A DNA stretch of 64,000 nt. Origin: Streptomyces collinus Tu 365. Lineage in GTDB: Bacteria; Actinomycetota; Actinomycetes; Streptomycetales; Streptomycetaceae. The DNA lies in NCBI RefSeq assembly GCF_000444875.1, contig NC_021985.1:2737535-2801534 (forward strand), given 5' to 3'. A model generated the notes under the pieces. It made no database searches. It was given only the letters and a program-made list of their open reading frames with translations, and was not told the DNA's origin. Below are positions 34,754 to 43,969 of the stretch, piece after piece. The first letter of the stretch is position 1. Each line of letters starts with the position of its first letter. The translations under genes were made by a program, and so were the position numbers.

Positions 34754-35491
34754 TCAGTGCCGCGGGGGCCAGGCGGCGCCCGCCCGGCCGGCCTCCGTGC
34801 CGACGTGCCGGGCGCAGGCGTCCGTGAGCGCCTCCAGCAGGCTCAGCGGGTCGGGCAGCGGCTGCTCCGGGCCGCGCACCCAGTGCACCCCGCGGTCCTC
34901 ACCCGGCAGCCGGGCGGGCGGCACGAGGACGTAGGAGCCGCGGCAGTGCCAGCGAAGACCGGGGTGCTCGTCCATGGTCTCGGGGTGGCAGTCCAGCTCG
35001 CAGGGCCACCACTCGTCCTCGTCCTCGGGGGTGCCGCGGGTGAGGGTGAAGAACAGCATGCGGCCGTCGTCGCTCTCGGCGACCGGGCCGACCTCGACGC
35101 CGGCCCCGAGCAGCCGGTCGAGCGCCTCCCGGCCGGCCTCCAGGGGCACGTCCAGGACGTCGTGCGTCATGCCGGTGGCGGTGATGAAGTTGGCCTCCGG
35201 TTGGTGCCGGGCCCAGCGCTCGATCTGCCCGCGGTCCGTCGTGGACTGGGTCTGCCAGGCGAACGACACCGGGTGCCGGGCCGGGGTCGGGCAGCCGACG
35301 CGGTCGCAGGAGCAGCCGTAGCCCGCACCGGGGTGCGCGGCGGGGGCCAGCGGCAGTCCGGCCGCTGCGGCGGAGAGCAGCAGGGCCTCACGGCCGCCGG
35401 TGTCGTCGGCGGTCTCCTTCGGGCGGCGGCCGAGCAGCCACTGGGAGAGTCTGCCCTGCCGGCCGGACCGGCCGCCGAACGTCGCGCTCAT
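34754..35491 (-). CDS. Bifunctional DNA primase/polymerase (PrimPol)-like protein
   Basis: The 245-residue protein resembles the N-terminal PrimPol domain of actinobacterial proteins: ALLLSAAAAGLPLAPAAHPG, the Cys cluster YGCSCDRVGCPTPARHPVSF, then FITATGMTHDVLDVPLEAG with a DxxD-like acidic pair. No helicase domain follows. Such stand-alone copies are frequent in Streptomyces and their role is unknown. ATG 35491 has GAGGGG just upstream. Confidence 0.72.
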   Translation of the reverse strand: MSATFGGRSGRQGRLSQWLLGRRPKETADDTGGREALLLSAAAAGLPLAPAAHPGAGYGCSCDRVGCPTPARHPVSFAWQTQSTTDRGQIERWARHQPEANFITATGMTHDVLDVPLEAGREALDRLLGAGVEVGPVAESDDGRMLFFTLTRGTPEDEDEWWPCELDCHPETMDEHPGLRWHCRGSYVLVPPARLPGEDRGVHWVRGPEQPLPDPLSLLEALTDACARHVGTEAGRAGAAWPPRH

Positions 35492-35668
35492 CTACCCCTC
35501 GCCTCGCCGTGGTCGCCTCGCTGTGGTGCGGCCAGCATGCCTCATCGTCCCACCTTCCCCTGCCCCGGGGTGCCTGTCGGGCAATCCGGGCGATGCGGAC
35601 GAGACGTGCCTCACAGACCTGCCTCGCGGAGCGGGCGGACTGGGCGGCCCGGGCCGTCCCGGGGCCGG

Positions 35669-36283
35669 TCAGCGCGGGGCGATGCCGTGCAGCGCGTAGT
35701 CGACCAGCGTGTCCGTGTAGTCGTGGGAGATCGGGCCGGTGCGCTGCAGCCACCGCTGGGCGAGCGGGGAGACGAACAGCTCCAGCGCGATACGCGGGTC
35801 GACGTCGGCGCGCACCGCCCCGGTGGCCTGCGCGGAGCGCAGCCGGTCGACGTAGAGCTGGAGCTGGGGTTCGAGGAGCTTGGTGACGAACTCGCGGCCG
35901 ACCTGCTCGTTGACCAGGCCCTCGGCGGCCAGGGAGCGGGCGGGCACCTCGAAGCGCGGGTCGAGGAGTTCGTCGATCGTGGCGCGCAGCACCGCCTTGA
36001 GGTCGGCGGCGAGATCGCCCGTGTCGGGGACGGCGGACGCCTCCTGCCCGGCCGTCCGCGCCATCTGCTCGCCGAGGTCGAGGAAGGCCTCCAGCAGGAC
36101 GTCCGCCTTGGAACCCCACCACCGGTAGATGGTCTGCTTGCCGACCCCGGCCCGGGCGGCGATCCCCTCGACGGTGGTCCTGGGGTACCCGGCCTCGGCG
36201 ACCAGGGCGAGGGCGGCGGCGTAGATCGCCCGCCGGGACTTCTCGCTGCGGCGGGTGGCGTCGGGGGCGGGCTTCTTGACCAT
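35669..36283 (-). CDS. TetR-family transcriptional regulator
   Basis: A 204-residue TetR protein with the HTH TTVEGIAARAGVGKQTIYRWW at about 36-56 and a C-terminal TetR_C domain. No target gene is obvious; the upstream neighbour on the same strand is the Rsm22 family gene, 26 bases away. ATG 36283 lacks an RBS; TAGCGT seven bases before it suggests a leaderless message. Confidence 0.88.
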   Translation of the reverse strand: MVKKPAPDATRRSEKSRRAIYAAALALVAEAGYPRTTVEGIAARAGVGKQTIYRWWGSKADVLLEAFLDLGEQMARTAGQEASAVPDTGDLAADLKAVLRATIDELLDPRFEVPARSLAAEGLVNEQVGREFVTKLLEPQLQLYVDRLRSAQATGAVRADVDPRIALELFVSPLAQRWLQRTGPISHDYTDTLVDYALHGIAPR

Positions 36284-36309
36284 GGGGGTGACGCTAACAA
36301 GCGCGCCGG

Positions 36310-37305
36310 TCAGGCGGGCTCGTCCGGCGGCGGCCAGGGGTCGCCCCAGTCGGCGTCCCGGGCGGCCCGGTAGAGGCCGCCGTGGCGCTTGGTGACCGTC
36401 GTACGGCTCAGCCGCTGGTCGGTCTCGCACAGGTCGAGGAGCACCTGGCCCTTGCGGATCTGCGGGCGCCGCACGACGCGGGCGGGTGCCGGTGCCGCGG
36501 GCAGCCGGGTGGCGGCGACGTAGCTGAACTTCTCGTCCTCGTAGGCGAGGGAGCCGCCCTTGACCTGGCGGTGCAGGGAGGAACGGCTGACCCGGGCGGA
36601 GAAGTGGCACCAGTCGGTGCCGGGGACGATGGGGCAGGCGGCGCTGTGCGGGCAGGGGGCGGCGACCCGGAACCCGGCCGCGACCAGCCGGTCGCGGGCC
36701 TCGATGACCCGGGCGTAGCCCGCGGGGGTGCCGGCCTCCACGATCACGACCGACGGGGCGGCCGCCGCGGCGGCGTCCACGAGGGCGGCGCGGTCGGCCT
36801 CGGCGAGTTCGTTGAGGACGTACGACACCGTCACGAGGTCGGTGGGCTCCAGGGTGAGCGAGGAGCCGATCCGGGCCCGCTGCCAGCGGGCGCCGCGCAG
36901 GTCCGGGTTGGCGGCGGCGATCTCCCGGCCGAGGGCGAGCGCGGGCTCGGCCCAGTCCAGCACGGTCACGTCGCGTTCGCCGGGCCAGGTCTCCGTGACG
37001 GCCCAGGTGGCGGCGCCGGTACCGCCGCCGACGTCGACATGGCCCTCGGGCGTCCAGCCGGGCACGGCCCGTGCGAACGCCTCCAGCGCGGAGCGGACCG
37101 CCTCGAAGGTGGCCGGCATGCGGTAGGCGGCGTAGGCGGCGACGTCGGCGCGGTCACGGAGGATGGGGGCGTGGGTGGGGGTGTCGCCCCGGTACTTGGC
37201 GATCAGCCGTTCCACGGCTGAGGCGGCCTGGCTGGGCGGAAGACCGGCGAGCAGTTCCGCGAGGGTGCCGCGGAGGGCTTCGGCGGGCGAGGCGGGGGCG
37301 TTCAC
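36310..37305 (-). CDS. Rsm22-family small ribosomal subunit methyltransferase-like protein
   Basis: The 331-residue protein has a SAM-binding fold: VDVGGGTGAATWAV (motif I, near 95) and VTVLDWAEPAL. The cysteine segment APCPHSAACPIVPGTDWCHF near 217-236 is typical of Rsm22 proteins, mitochondrial members of which bind a [4Fe-4S] cluster and assist small-subunit assembly. GTG 37305 is chosen because TACAAT lies six bases before it (leaderless); there is no RBS. The C-terminus KRHGGLYRAARDADWGDPWPP is also conserved in the family. Confidence 0.82.
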   Translation of the reverse strand: MNAPASPAEALRGTLAELLAGLPPSQAASAVERLIAKYRGDTPTHAPILRDRADVAAYAAYRMPATFEAVRSALEAFARAVPGWTPEGHVDVGGGTGAATWAVTETWPGERDVTVLDWAEPALALGREIAAANPDLRGARWQRARIGSSLTLEPTDLVTVSYVLNELAEADRAALVDAAAAAAPSVVIVEAGTPAGYARVIEARDRLVAAGFRVAAPCPHSAACPIVPGTDWCHFSARVSRSSLHRQVKGGSLAYEDEKFSYVAATRLPAAPAPARVVRRPQIRKGQVLLDLCETDQRLSRTTVTKRHGGLYRAARDADWGDPWPPPDEPA

Positions 37306-37369
37306 CTGGCGATTGTATGGCTGAGAACACCGCCCCCGGACCGCTGCGCCCCGAGGCAGCCCTGGCCTC

Positions 37370-37826
37370 CTGACCGCTCCGGCCCGGGCGGCTCCGGCCC
37401 CATGACCGCCTCGGCTCCCTGACCGCTCCGCCCCGTTGACCGCTCTGCCCTCTGACCGCTCCGGCCCGAGCCGTCTCGGCCGTCCGGCCGCTCCGCCCCG
37501 GGGCCCAGCCACTCCGGCCCGAGGCCGCCTTGTCCCTCCGGCCCGATGTCTCGGCCCCACCGCTCCGGCCCGGAGCCACCCCGGCCGCCGACCGCCCCGT
37601 CCGGAGGCCACCTCGGCCGCCGACCACCCGATCCCGGGGCCCCGGCCCACGAGCCCCGCACCCCTGGCACCGGGCCCGCACCCCTGGACCCCGACCCCTC
37701 CGTCCCGAGGCCATCCGCCCTCCGACCGCCCCGACCCGGGCTGCCCAGGACCACCAGCCCCGCACCCCTGGCACCGGGCCCGCACCGAGCCACCGGGCCC
37801 GTGCCCTGGCCGCCGCTCTCCGGTGG
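37370..37826. repeat. GC-rich degenerate repeat region
   Basis: The 520-base gap between the Rsm22-like and serine hydrolase genes is very GC-rich and repetitive. The left half is built of TGACCGCTCCGGCCC-like units. The right half contains a ~30-base block beginning CCCCGCACCCCTGGCACCG twice, about 112 bases apart (near 37654 and 37765). Frames stay open on both strands but encode only Gly/Pro/Arg/Ser repeats, so I read it as non-coding. Confidence 0.65.
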
Positions 37827-37829
37827 GGG

Positions 37830-38954
37830 TCAGATCACCGCTCGTGCCAGGTAGGTGGCGAGTGCGGCCCTCGGGCGGCTGTCGGGGGCGCGGCGACGGG
37901 GGTGGACGGTGTTGGCCAGCAGGACCAGGAAGGTGTCCGTCGCCGGGTCCAGGACCAGTGAGGTGCCGGTGAAGCCGGTGTGCCCGGCCGCGCCCCGGCC
38001 CGCGAGTTCGCCCATGAACCACGGCTGGTCCACGGCGAAGCCCAGGCCCGGCGGGGTCAGCAGCAGCTCGACGAAGTCGGGGCCGAGGACGCGGGCGGGC
38101 CCGTACCCGCCGCCGGCCAGCAGGGTGCGGGCGAAGACCGCGAGGTCGTACGCGGTGGAGAAGAGGCCCGCGTGCCCCGCCACGCCGCCGAGCGCCCAGG
38201 CGTTCTCGTCGTGGACCGCGCCGCGCAGCATCCCCCGGTCCGCCTTGGCCCACGGCCGCCGCTGGTCCTCGGTGGCCGCGGCACCGGGGCAGGGGCCGAA
38301 GGCGGTCGCGGTCATGCCGAGCGGGCGGGTGATGCCGTCCGCGATCAGCACGTCGAGGGTGCGGCCGGTGATCCGCTCCAGCACGAACTGGAGCAGCAGC
38401 ATGTTCAGGTCCGAGTAGAGGTGGGTGCCGGGCGCGGCGATCGGCGCCTCGGCGCGCAGCAGGGCGAGCCGGGCGGTGTCGTCCGGGCAGTCGTACAGCG
38501 GGAGTTCGGGGCGCAGCCCGGAGGTGTGGGTGAGCAGCTGCCGTACGGTGATGCCGTGTTCGGCGGCCGCGGTGAACTCGGGCAGGTAGGCGCCGACGCG
38601 GGCGTCCATGCCGAGGGTGCCGCGCTCGATCTGCTGAACGGCGGCGACGGCCGTGAACAGCTTGGTGAGCGAGGCCAGGTCGAAGGGCGTGTCGACGGTG
38701 ACCGGCACCCGCTCGGCGGGCGGCAGTTCCACGCCGGTGCCGGTGTCGGGGTCGTAGTGGGCGTGGCGCACGGCCCAGCCCGAAGCCTCGGCGACGGCGA
38801 TCACCGGGCCGCGCCCGGCCAGCGCGACGGCACCGGCGGCCCAGGGGCGGGCTCCGGCGGTGAGGGCGTGCACCTCCTCGGCCAGGTGGCGGAGCTGGAC
38901 GGGGTCGAGCCCGGCGCGCTCGGGTGTGCCGGCGCGCAGTCGCGGTGCGCTCAG
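37830..38954 (-). CDS. Beta-lactamase-fold serine hydrolase (class C/PBP-like)
   Basis: About 374 residues. Motifs of the serine beta-lactamase family: SLTK (catalytic Ser and Lys), YSDLN (Tyr-x-Asn) and HTGFTG in place of KTG. There is no signal peptide, so a cytoplasmic esterase or peptidase role is likely. The start is uncertain. GGAGGGGGAG stands correctly before CTG 38954, whose CTGA overlaps the stop of the upstream MFS gene, and family proteins begin near the RAGTPERAGLDP segment that follows. A conventional GTG exists at 38999 but lacks a good RBS and would overlap the MFS gene by 49 bases. Confidence 0.85.
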   Translation of the reverse strand: MSAPRLRAGTPERAGLDPVQLRHLAEEVHALTAGARPWAAGAVALAGRGPVIAVAEASGWAVRHAHYDPDTGTGVELPPAERVPVTVDTPFDLASLTKLFTAVAAVQQIERGTLGMDARVGAYLPEFTAAAEHGITVRQLLTHTSGLRPELPLYDCPDDTARLALLRAEAPIAAPGTHLYSDLNMLLLQFVLERITGRTLDVLIADGITRPLGMTATAFGPCPGAAATEDQRRPWAKADRGMLRGAVHDENAWALGGVAGHAGLFSTAYDLAVFARTLLAGGGYGPARVLGPDFVELLLTPPGLGFAVDQPWFMGELAGRGAAGHTGFTGTSLVLDPATDTFLVLLANTVHPRRRAPDSRPRAALATYLARAVI

Positions 38955-40237
38955 TTCTGCTCCCCCTCCGAATCCGTACGTGTGTTCCAGGGACGGCACA
39001 TTCCCACGAAGCAGGCCGCCGCGACCAGTGCGCCCGCCAGTTGGACGATCGCCATGGGCACGGCGGTGTGCTCCCCGGCGACGCCGACGAGCGGGGAGGC
39101 GACCGCTCCGACGAGGAAGGAGCAGGTGCCGAGCAGCGCGGAGGCGGAGCCGGCGGCCTGCCGGGTGCGCAGCAGGGCGAGCGACTGGGCGTTGGGCAGG
39201 GTGATGCCCATCGCCGACATCAGCACGAACAGGGCGGCCGCGACCGGGGCGAGCCCGACGTCACCGAACGCGCCGCAGGCCATCAGCAGCAGGGCGGTCG
39301 CGGCGAGCACGGTCACGGCGAGGCCGGTGCCGAGCACCTTGTCCAGGCTGACCCGGCCCACCAGCACCTTGCCGTTGACCTGCCCGGCGATCACCAGGCC
39401 GACCGAGTTCAGGCCGAAGAGCAGACTGAAGGTCTGCGGGGAGGCGCCGTAGATCTCCTGGACCACGAACGGGGAGGCGCTGATGTAGGCGAACAGCGCG
39501 GCGAAGGCGAAGCCGCCGGCCAGCAGGTAGCCGGTGAAGGGGAGGTCGGCGAGCAGGCCGCGCATGGCGCGCAGGGCCTCGCCCACTCCCCCGCCGTGCC
39601 GCCGGTCGGGCGGCAGCGTCTCGGGCAGCCGCAGCCAGACGACGACGGCGAGCGCGGCGCCGACGACGGTGAGGACGGCGAACACACCCCGCCAGTCCGT
39701 CACCCTGAGGATCTGCCCGCCGACGAGTGGGGCCACGATCGGCGCGGCCCCGGATATCAGCATCAGGGTGGAGAAGAAGCGGGCCATGGCGACGCCGTCG
39801 TACAGGTCGCGTACGACGGCCCGCGCGATGACGATGCCGGCCGCGCCCGCGAGGCCCTGCGCCAGCCGGAGGGCGACCAGCGCCTCGACGTTCGGGGCCA
39901 CCGCGCACAGGGCGGTGGCGAGGAGGTAGAGCGCGAGGCCGGCCAGCAGCGGGCGGCGGCGGCCCCAGCGGTCGCTCATCGGCCCGACGACGAGCTGCCC
40001 CAGCGCCATGCCGGCCAGGCAGGCGGTGAGGGTGAGCTGCACCGTCGCGGCGGGGGCGTGCAGGGTGCGGGTGACCTCCGGCAGCGACGGGAGGTACATG
40101 TCCATCGCGAGCGGGGGTGTGGCGGTGAGGCCGCCGAGCACCAGGGTGACGAGCAGGCCGGTGCGCCGGGCGGCGGCCGGGGCGGTGGTGGGCTGCTGCT
40201 CCGTCTCCGGTGCCGCTGCCGCCGCGTGCTCGGGCAT
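38951..40237 (-). CDS. MFS drug transporter, Bcr/CflA family
   Basis: The 428-residue protein has a Pro/Thr/Ala-rich leader and twelve helices. TATPPLAMDMYLPSLPEVTR is the diagnostic opening of Bcr/CflA pumps, followed by VVGPMSDRWGRRRPLLAG (motif A). ATG 40237 follows GAGAGGGAGGGA. It exports drugs or small metabolites by proton antiport. Its stop overlaps the start of the serine hydrolase gene, suggesting coupled expression. Confidence 0.92.
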   Translation of the reverse strand: MPEHAAAAAPETEQQPTTAPAAARRTGLLVTLVLGGLTATPPLAMDMYLPSLPEVTRTLHAPAATVQLTLTACLAGMALGQLVVGPMSDRWGRRRPLLAGLALYLLATALCAVAPNVEALVALRLAQGLAGAAGIVIARAVVRDLYDGVAMARFFSTLMLISGAAPIVAPLVGGQILRVTDWRGVFAVLTVVGAALAVVVWLRLPETLPPDRRHGGGVGEALRAMRGLLADLPFTGYLLAGGFAFAALFAYISASPFVVQEIYGASPQTFSLLFGLNSVGLVIAGQVNGKVLVGRVSLDKVLGTGLAVTVLAATALLLMACGAFGDVGLAPVAAALFVLMSAMGITLPNAQSLALLRTRQAAGSASALLGTCSFLVGAVASPLVGVAGEHTAVPMAIVQLAGALVAAACFVGMCRPWNTRTDSEGEQN

Positions 40238-40322
40238 GGGTCCCTCCCTCTCGTACTGACCGGCACCTATGCTCTCAGCTCGTACACACTGCCGAGGCAC
40301 ACACGGACGAGGGCGGGGCGGG

Positions 40323-41354
40323 ATGGCGGAGCAGAGCGTGCGGTGGGGGATCCTGGCGACGGGCGGCATCGCGGCGGCCTTCGCGGCGGACCTGGTGGAT
40401 CTGCCGGACGCCGAGATCGTGGCGGTCGGCTCGCGCAGCCGGGAGTCGGCGGAGGCGTTCGCCGAGCGGTTCGGGGTGACGCGTGCCTACGGCGACTGGG
40501 AGTCGCTGGCCGCGGACGCGGACCTCGACGTCGTGTACGTGGCGACCCCGCACGCGGCGCACCGGGCGGCGGCCGGGCTGTGCCTGACGGCCGGGCGGAA
40601 CGTGCTGTGCGAGAAGGCGTTCACGCTGAACCTGCGCGAGGCCGAGGAACTGGTGGCGCTGGCCGAGGAGCACGACCGCTTCCTGATGGAGGCGATGTGG
40701 ATGTACTGCAATCCGCTGGTCCGGCGGCTGACGGCGCTGGTGCGGGACGGGGCGATCGGCGAGGTGCGCTCGGTGCAGGCCGACTTCGGGCTGGCCGGGC
40801 CGTTCCCGCCGGCGCACCGGCTGCGGGACCCGGCGCTGGGCGGCGGCGCGCTGCTGGACCTCGGGGTGTACCCGGTGTCCTTCGCGCAGCTCCTGCTGGG
40901 CGAGCCGGACGAGGTGGTCGCGCGGGCGGTGCTCTCGGCGGAGGGAGTCGACCTCCAGACCGGCGCCCTGCTGTCCTGGGAGAGCGGGGCGCTGGCCTCG
41001 GTGCACTGTTCCATCGTGGGCGGCACGGCGGTCACCGCGTCGGTCACCGGCTCGCGCGGCCGGATCGACGTCCCCGCGGGCTTCTTCCACCCCGACCGCT
41101 TCGTGCTGCACCGCGACGGGCGTGAGCCCGAGGAGTTCACCGCCGCGCCGGAGGACGGCCCGCGCACCAGCCTGCGGCACGAGGCGCGGGAGGTCATGCG
41201 GGCGCTGCGTGCGGGCGAGAAGGAGTCACCGCTGGTACCGCTGGCGGGCAGCCTCGCGGTGATGCGCACGCTGGACACGATCCGGGAGCGGATCGGGGTG
41301 CGGTACCCGGGGGACGACGCGGTGGCGGCGGCCGCCGTCGCCGTCGCCACATAG
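40323..41354 (+). CDS. Gfo/Idh/MocA-family oxidoreductase
   Basis: The 343-residue NAD(P)-dependent enzyme has an N-terminal Rossmann fold ([17 protein letters not shown]), the [11 protein letters not shown] segment and the EKAFTLN motif near residue 100 (usually EKP). MWMYCNP and [19 protein letters not shown] are typical of the dehydrogenase group close to dimeric dihydrodiol / D-xylose dehydrogenases. The substrate is probably a sugar or inositol. It diverges from the MFS gene and precedes an SDR gene on the same strand. Confidence 0.9.
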   Translation: MAEQSVRWGILATGGIAAAFAADLVDLPDAEIVAVGSRSRESAEAFAERFGVTRAYGDWESLAADADLDVVYVATPHAAHRAAAGLCLTAGRNVLCEKAFTLNLREAEELVALAEEHDRFLMEAMWMYCNPLVRRLTALVRDGAIGEVRSVQADFGLAGPFPPAHRLRDPALGGGALLDLGVYPVSFAQLLLGEPDEVVARAVLSAEGVDLQTGALLSWESGALASVHCSIVGGTAVTASVTGSRGRIDVPAGFFHPDRFVLHRDGREPEEFTAAPEDGPRTSLRHEAREVMRALRAGEKESPLVPLAGSLAVMRTLDTIRERIGVRYPGDDAVAAAAVAVAT

Positions 41355-41448
41355 CCGCAGCCACTGTCGCGGCCACTGCCGCCGCCGGGTAGCCGTATGG
41401 CGGACACCTGATTCCGCATGGCGGACTTCGGGCCTACGCTGCGGAGCC

Positions 41449-42207
41449 ATGACTGACAGGCAGACGAAGATCGCGGTCGTGACCGGCGCCGGCTCCGGCA
41501 TCGGGCGGGCCGTCGCCGTGGAACTGCTGCGCGGCGGCTGGTCCGTGGCGCTGGCCGGCCGGCGCATGGAGACGCTGGAGGAGACGGCGGGGCTGGTGCC
41601 CGGGGGGCCCTCGCTCGCCGTGCGCACCGACGTGTCCCGGCCCGAGGAGGTCGCGGCCCTGTTCGCGGCGACGGTGGAACTGTTCGGGCGGGTGGACCTG
41701 CTGTTCAACAACGCCGGCACGTTCGGTCCCGGCGGGGTGCCGGTCGAGGAACTGCCCTACGACGCCTGGCGGCACGTGGTGGACACCAACCTCAACGGGG
41801 CGTTCCTGTGCGCGCAGGCGGCGTACCGGCAGATGAAGGAACAGGACCCGCAGGGCGGCCGGATCATCAACAACGGCTCGGTCTCCGCGCACACGCCCCG
41901 CCCGATGTCGGTGGCCTACACCGCGACCAAGCACGCGCTGACCGGCCTGACCAAGTCGCTGTCGCTGGACGGGCGGCCGTACCGGATCGCGGTCGGGCAG
42001 ATCGACATCGGCAACGCGGCCACCGACATGACGGCCCGTATGGCGACCGGCGCGCTCCAGGCCGACGGGGAGGTCGTGCCCGAGCCGGTGATGGACGTGG
42101 CCGACGTGGCGCGCACCGTGCGGCACATGGCCGAGCTGCCCCTAGAGGCGAACGTGCAGTTCGCGACGGTGCTGGCGACGGCGATGCCGTACGTCGGGCG
42201 GGGCTGA
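41449..42207 (+). CDS. Short-chain dehydrogenase/reductase
   Basis: The 252-residue classical SDR has the cofactor motif [16 protein letters not shown] near 87, catalytic Ser in [10 protein letters not shown] and YTATK (Tyr-xxx-Lys). [10 protein letters not shown] after the second strand suggests NADP(H). Substrate unknown. ATG 41449 is preceded by TACGCT eight bases upstream, so it has its own promoter and a very short or absent leader. Confidence 0.9.
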   Translation: MTDRQTKIAVVTGAGSGIGRAVAVELLRGGWSVALAGRRMETLEETAGLVPGGPSLAVRTDVSRPEEVAALFAATVELFGRVDLLFNNAGTFGPGGVPVEELPYDAWRHVVDTNLNGAFLCAQAAYRQMKEQDPQGGRIINNGSVSAHTPRPMSVAYTATKHALTGLTKSLSLDGRPYRIAVGQIDIGNAATDMTARMATGALQADGEVVPEPVMDVADVARTVRHMAELPLEANVQFATVLATAMPYVGRG

Positions 42208-42485
42208 GGGCGGGGCCGGGCCCCGACTCGGCCCGGCGTCTCACCCGGCTTCTCCCCGCGCACAAACGGAATTTGAAAGTCCGCACTATTGCGGCCGGTC
42301 GACCACATATGCTCAACTTTCCTCCACAAGAGCTTCACACTTGGGGCGCGGGGGTTCCGTAGCCATACCCAGGGGGGAGGACGGCGGCCGTTCCACCGGA
42401 CCGGAGTCGGGGGTGGACCTCGCGTGGGACCGCGAGGTGCGCACCGGTCGGTGGAACGGCCGCCGCCGCATTCCCGCCCGGCGGC
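42208..42485. other. Convergent intergenic island with large hairpin
   Basis: Two genes converge on this 278-base gap. Bases 42255-42345 are unusually AT-rich for the window. On the minus strand they contain GGAGGAAAG eight bases before ATG 42308, opening a frame (MWSTGRNSADFQIPF...) that soon runs antisense to the SDR gene. The right part holds a long composite hairpin: 42383-42404 pairs with 42444-42464 and encloses a stem CCTCGCG/CGCGAGG (42418-42424, 42431-42437). The hairpin may terminate the DD-carboxypeptidase gene; the AT-rich part is unexplained. Confidence 0.5.
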
Positions 42486-43775
42486 TCAGCGCCGGTGCCG
42501 TCCCCCGGACTCCCTCTGCGACTGCGACTCGCTGCGCGGCTCCCGCCCGGACTCACGCTCCCGCCCGGACTCACGCTCCGGCTCGGTCGCCGTCTCCGTC
42601 ACGCCCGCGTCCGCGCCGGCGGCCTCGGCCGCCGGCTTCGCCCGGAGCTTGCGGCGCAGCGCCCACGCACCCGCGCCCAGCAGCGCCGCCGTCCCGGCGC
42701 CGCCCTCCACCAGCCGCAACGCCGAGGGCCCCTTCGACGCCGTGCCGGGAGCCCCGGCCGCGGCCTTCGCCGCCTTGCCCGGGGGCGCCGGGGTGGCGCC
42801 GGCGCCGCCCTCGCTGAGCGGGGTCACCAGCGCGCCCACCGCCTGGGCCGAACGCCCGTGCCCGAAACCCCAGTCGAGCAGCGCCGCGGTCTGCTCGTAC
42901 ACCGCGTTGCTGCCCGCCACCGGATGCATCACGGTGACCAGCAGGGTGCGTCCGCCGCGGGTGGCGGCACCGGTGAAGGTGTTGCCGGCATGGCTGGTGT
43001 AACCGTTCTTCACACCGATCAGGCCGTCGTACGTGCCCAGCCCCCAGGCGCCCGTGAGCAGGCGGTCGGTGTTCTGGATCTGGAAGGTCTTCTTGCCGCC
43101 CGCCGGGAAGTCGGCGATCCGCGTGCCGCAGTACGCGCGGAAGTCGGGGTCCTTCAGGCCGTGCCGGGCGAACAGCGTGAGGTCGTACGCCGAGGAGAGC
43201 TGCCCCTTGTGGTCGAAGCCGTCGGGGCTCACCACATGGGTGTCCAAGGCCTGCAGGTCCTCGGCCCTGGCCTGCATCTCCGCGACCGTCTTCGCGACAC
43301 CGCCGTTCATGTGCGCGAGCACGTGCACGGCGTCGTTGCCGGAGCGCAGGAACACGCCCTGCCAGAGCTGCTCCACGGTGTAGGTGATGCCGGGCTTGAT
43401 GCCGACGAGGCTGGAGCCGGCCGGGATGTCGGCGAGGTCCGCGTCGGTGACCCGGTGCCGTTCGGTCCGCTCGAACTTGGCCAGCACGGTGTCCGCGAAC
43501 AGCATCTTCAGGGTGGACGCGGGCGCCAGCCGCCGGTGGGCGTTGAACGAGGCGAGCACCTCGCCGCTCTCGCAGTCGGCGACCAGCCACGAACGGGCGT
43601 CGAGCTTCTTGGGCAGTCCGGTGGCACCGCGCACCTGGACTCCGGTTCGGGCCAGCCGTTCACCGCCGATGACGGCGGGCTCGGCGGCGGCGGCCGGGGC
43701 GGCCGCGGACAGGGGAAGGGCGGCGGCCGTCAGTCCGAGGACGGCACGTCGGCTGAGCCGGGAACAATCACGCAC
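42486..43775 (-). CDS. D-alanyl-D-alanine carboxypeptidase (PBP5-like, S11)
   Basis: About 429 residues: a signal peptide (LSRRAVLGLTAAALPLSAA, twin-Arg-like), then an S11 domain with STLK (Ser-xx-Lys), SGN and KNG in place of KTG. A C-terminal membrane helix (LLGAGAWALRRKLR) and a cytoplasmic Glu/Arg/Ser-rich tail follow. It trims peptidoglycan stem peptides at the outer face. The start is uncertain: GTG 43775 has TACGGT six bases upstream (leaderless), while GTG 43790 and TTG 43799 are in-frame alternatives. AT-rich sequence at 43830-43900 may contain a further promoter. Confidence 0.88.
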   Translation of the reverse strand: MRDCSRLSRRAVLGLTAAALPLSAAAPAAAAEPAVIGGERLARTGVQVRGATGLPKKLDARSWLVADCESGEVLASFNAHRRLAPASTLKMLFADTVLAKFERTERHRVTDADLADIPAGSSLVGIKPGITYTVEQLWQGVFLRSGNDAVHVLAHMNGGVAKTVAEMQARAEDLQALDTHVVSPDGFDHKGQLSSAYDLTLFARHGLKDPDFRAYCGTRIADFPAGGKKTFQIQNTDRLLTGAWGLGTYDGLIGVKNGYTSHAGNTFTGAATRGGRTLLVTVMHPVAGSNAVYEQTAALLDWGFGHGRSAQAVGALVTPLSEGGAGATPAPPGKAAKAAAGAPGTASKGPSALRLVEGGAGTAALLGAGAWALRRKLRAKPAAEAAGADAGVTETATEPERESGRERESGREPRSESQSQRESGGRHRR

Positions 43776-43969
43776 CCCGGGACCGTACACCGCGCCCAAC
43801 AGGGGATTCCTGGCAGGACGCCCGCAATGGCAGGGGAATTTGCTGTCTTATGAAATTTTGGTCGCCCACCTGTTTCTCTCAGCTCTGACACATCTTTTAC
43901 TCGGTCCGCCGCAAAGGTTCCCCGGCGGCCGGTGGGAGCGCGGTGTGCGGCCGGTGTGGCGGGCCGCGG

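Noticed and set aside
37306..37826. Coding gene in the GC-rich block between the Rsm22-like and serine hydrolase genes
   Set aside because: All frames give Gly/Pro/Arg/Ser repeats, with no RBS-start pair of quality.
42306..42308. Small minus-strand gene from ATG 42308
   Set aside because: The RBS is good, but the frame runs on antisense into the SDR gene with no stop at a sensible place and no recognisable product; kept only as a finding.
42208..42485. Riboswitch (c-di-AMP type) in the convergent gap
   Set aside because: Stems and G-rich blocks look suggestive, but no gene lies downstream on either strand in the right orientation and conserved riboswitch cores are not found.
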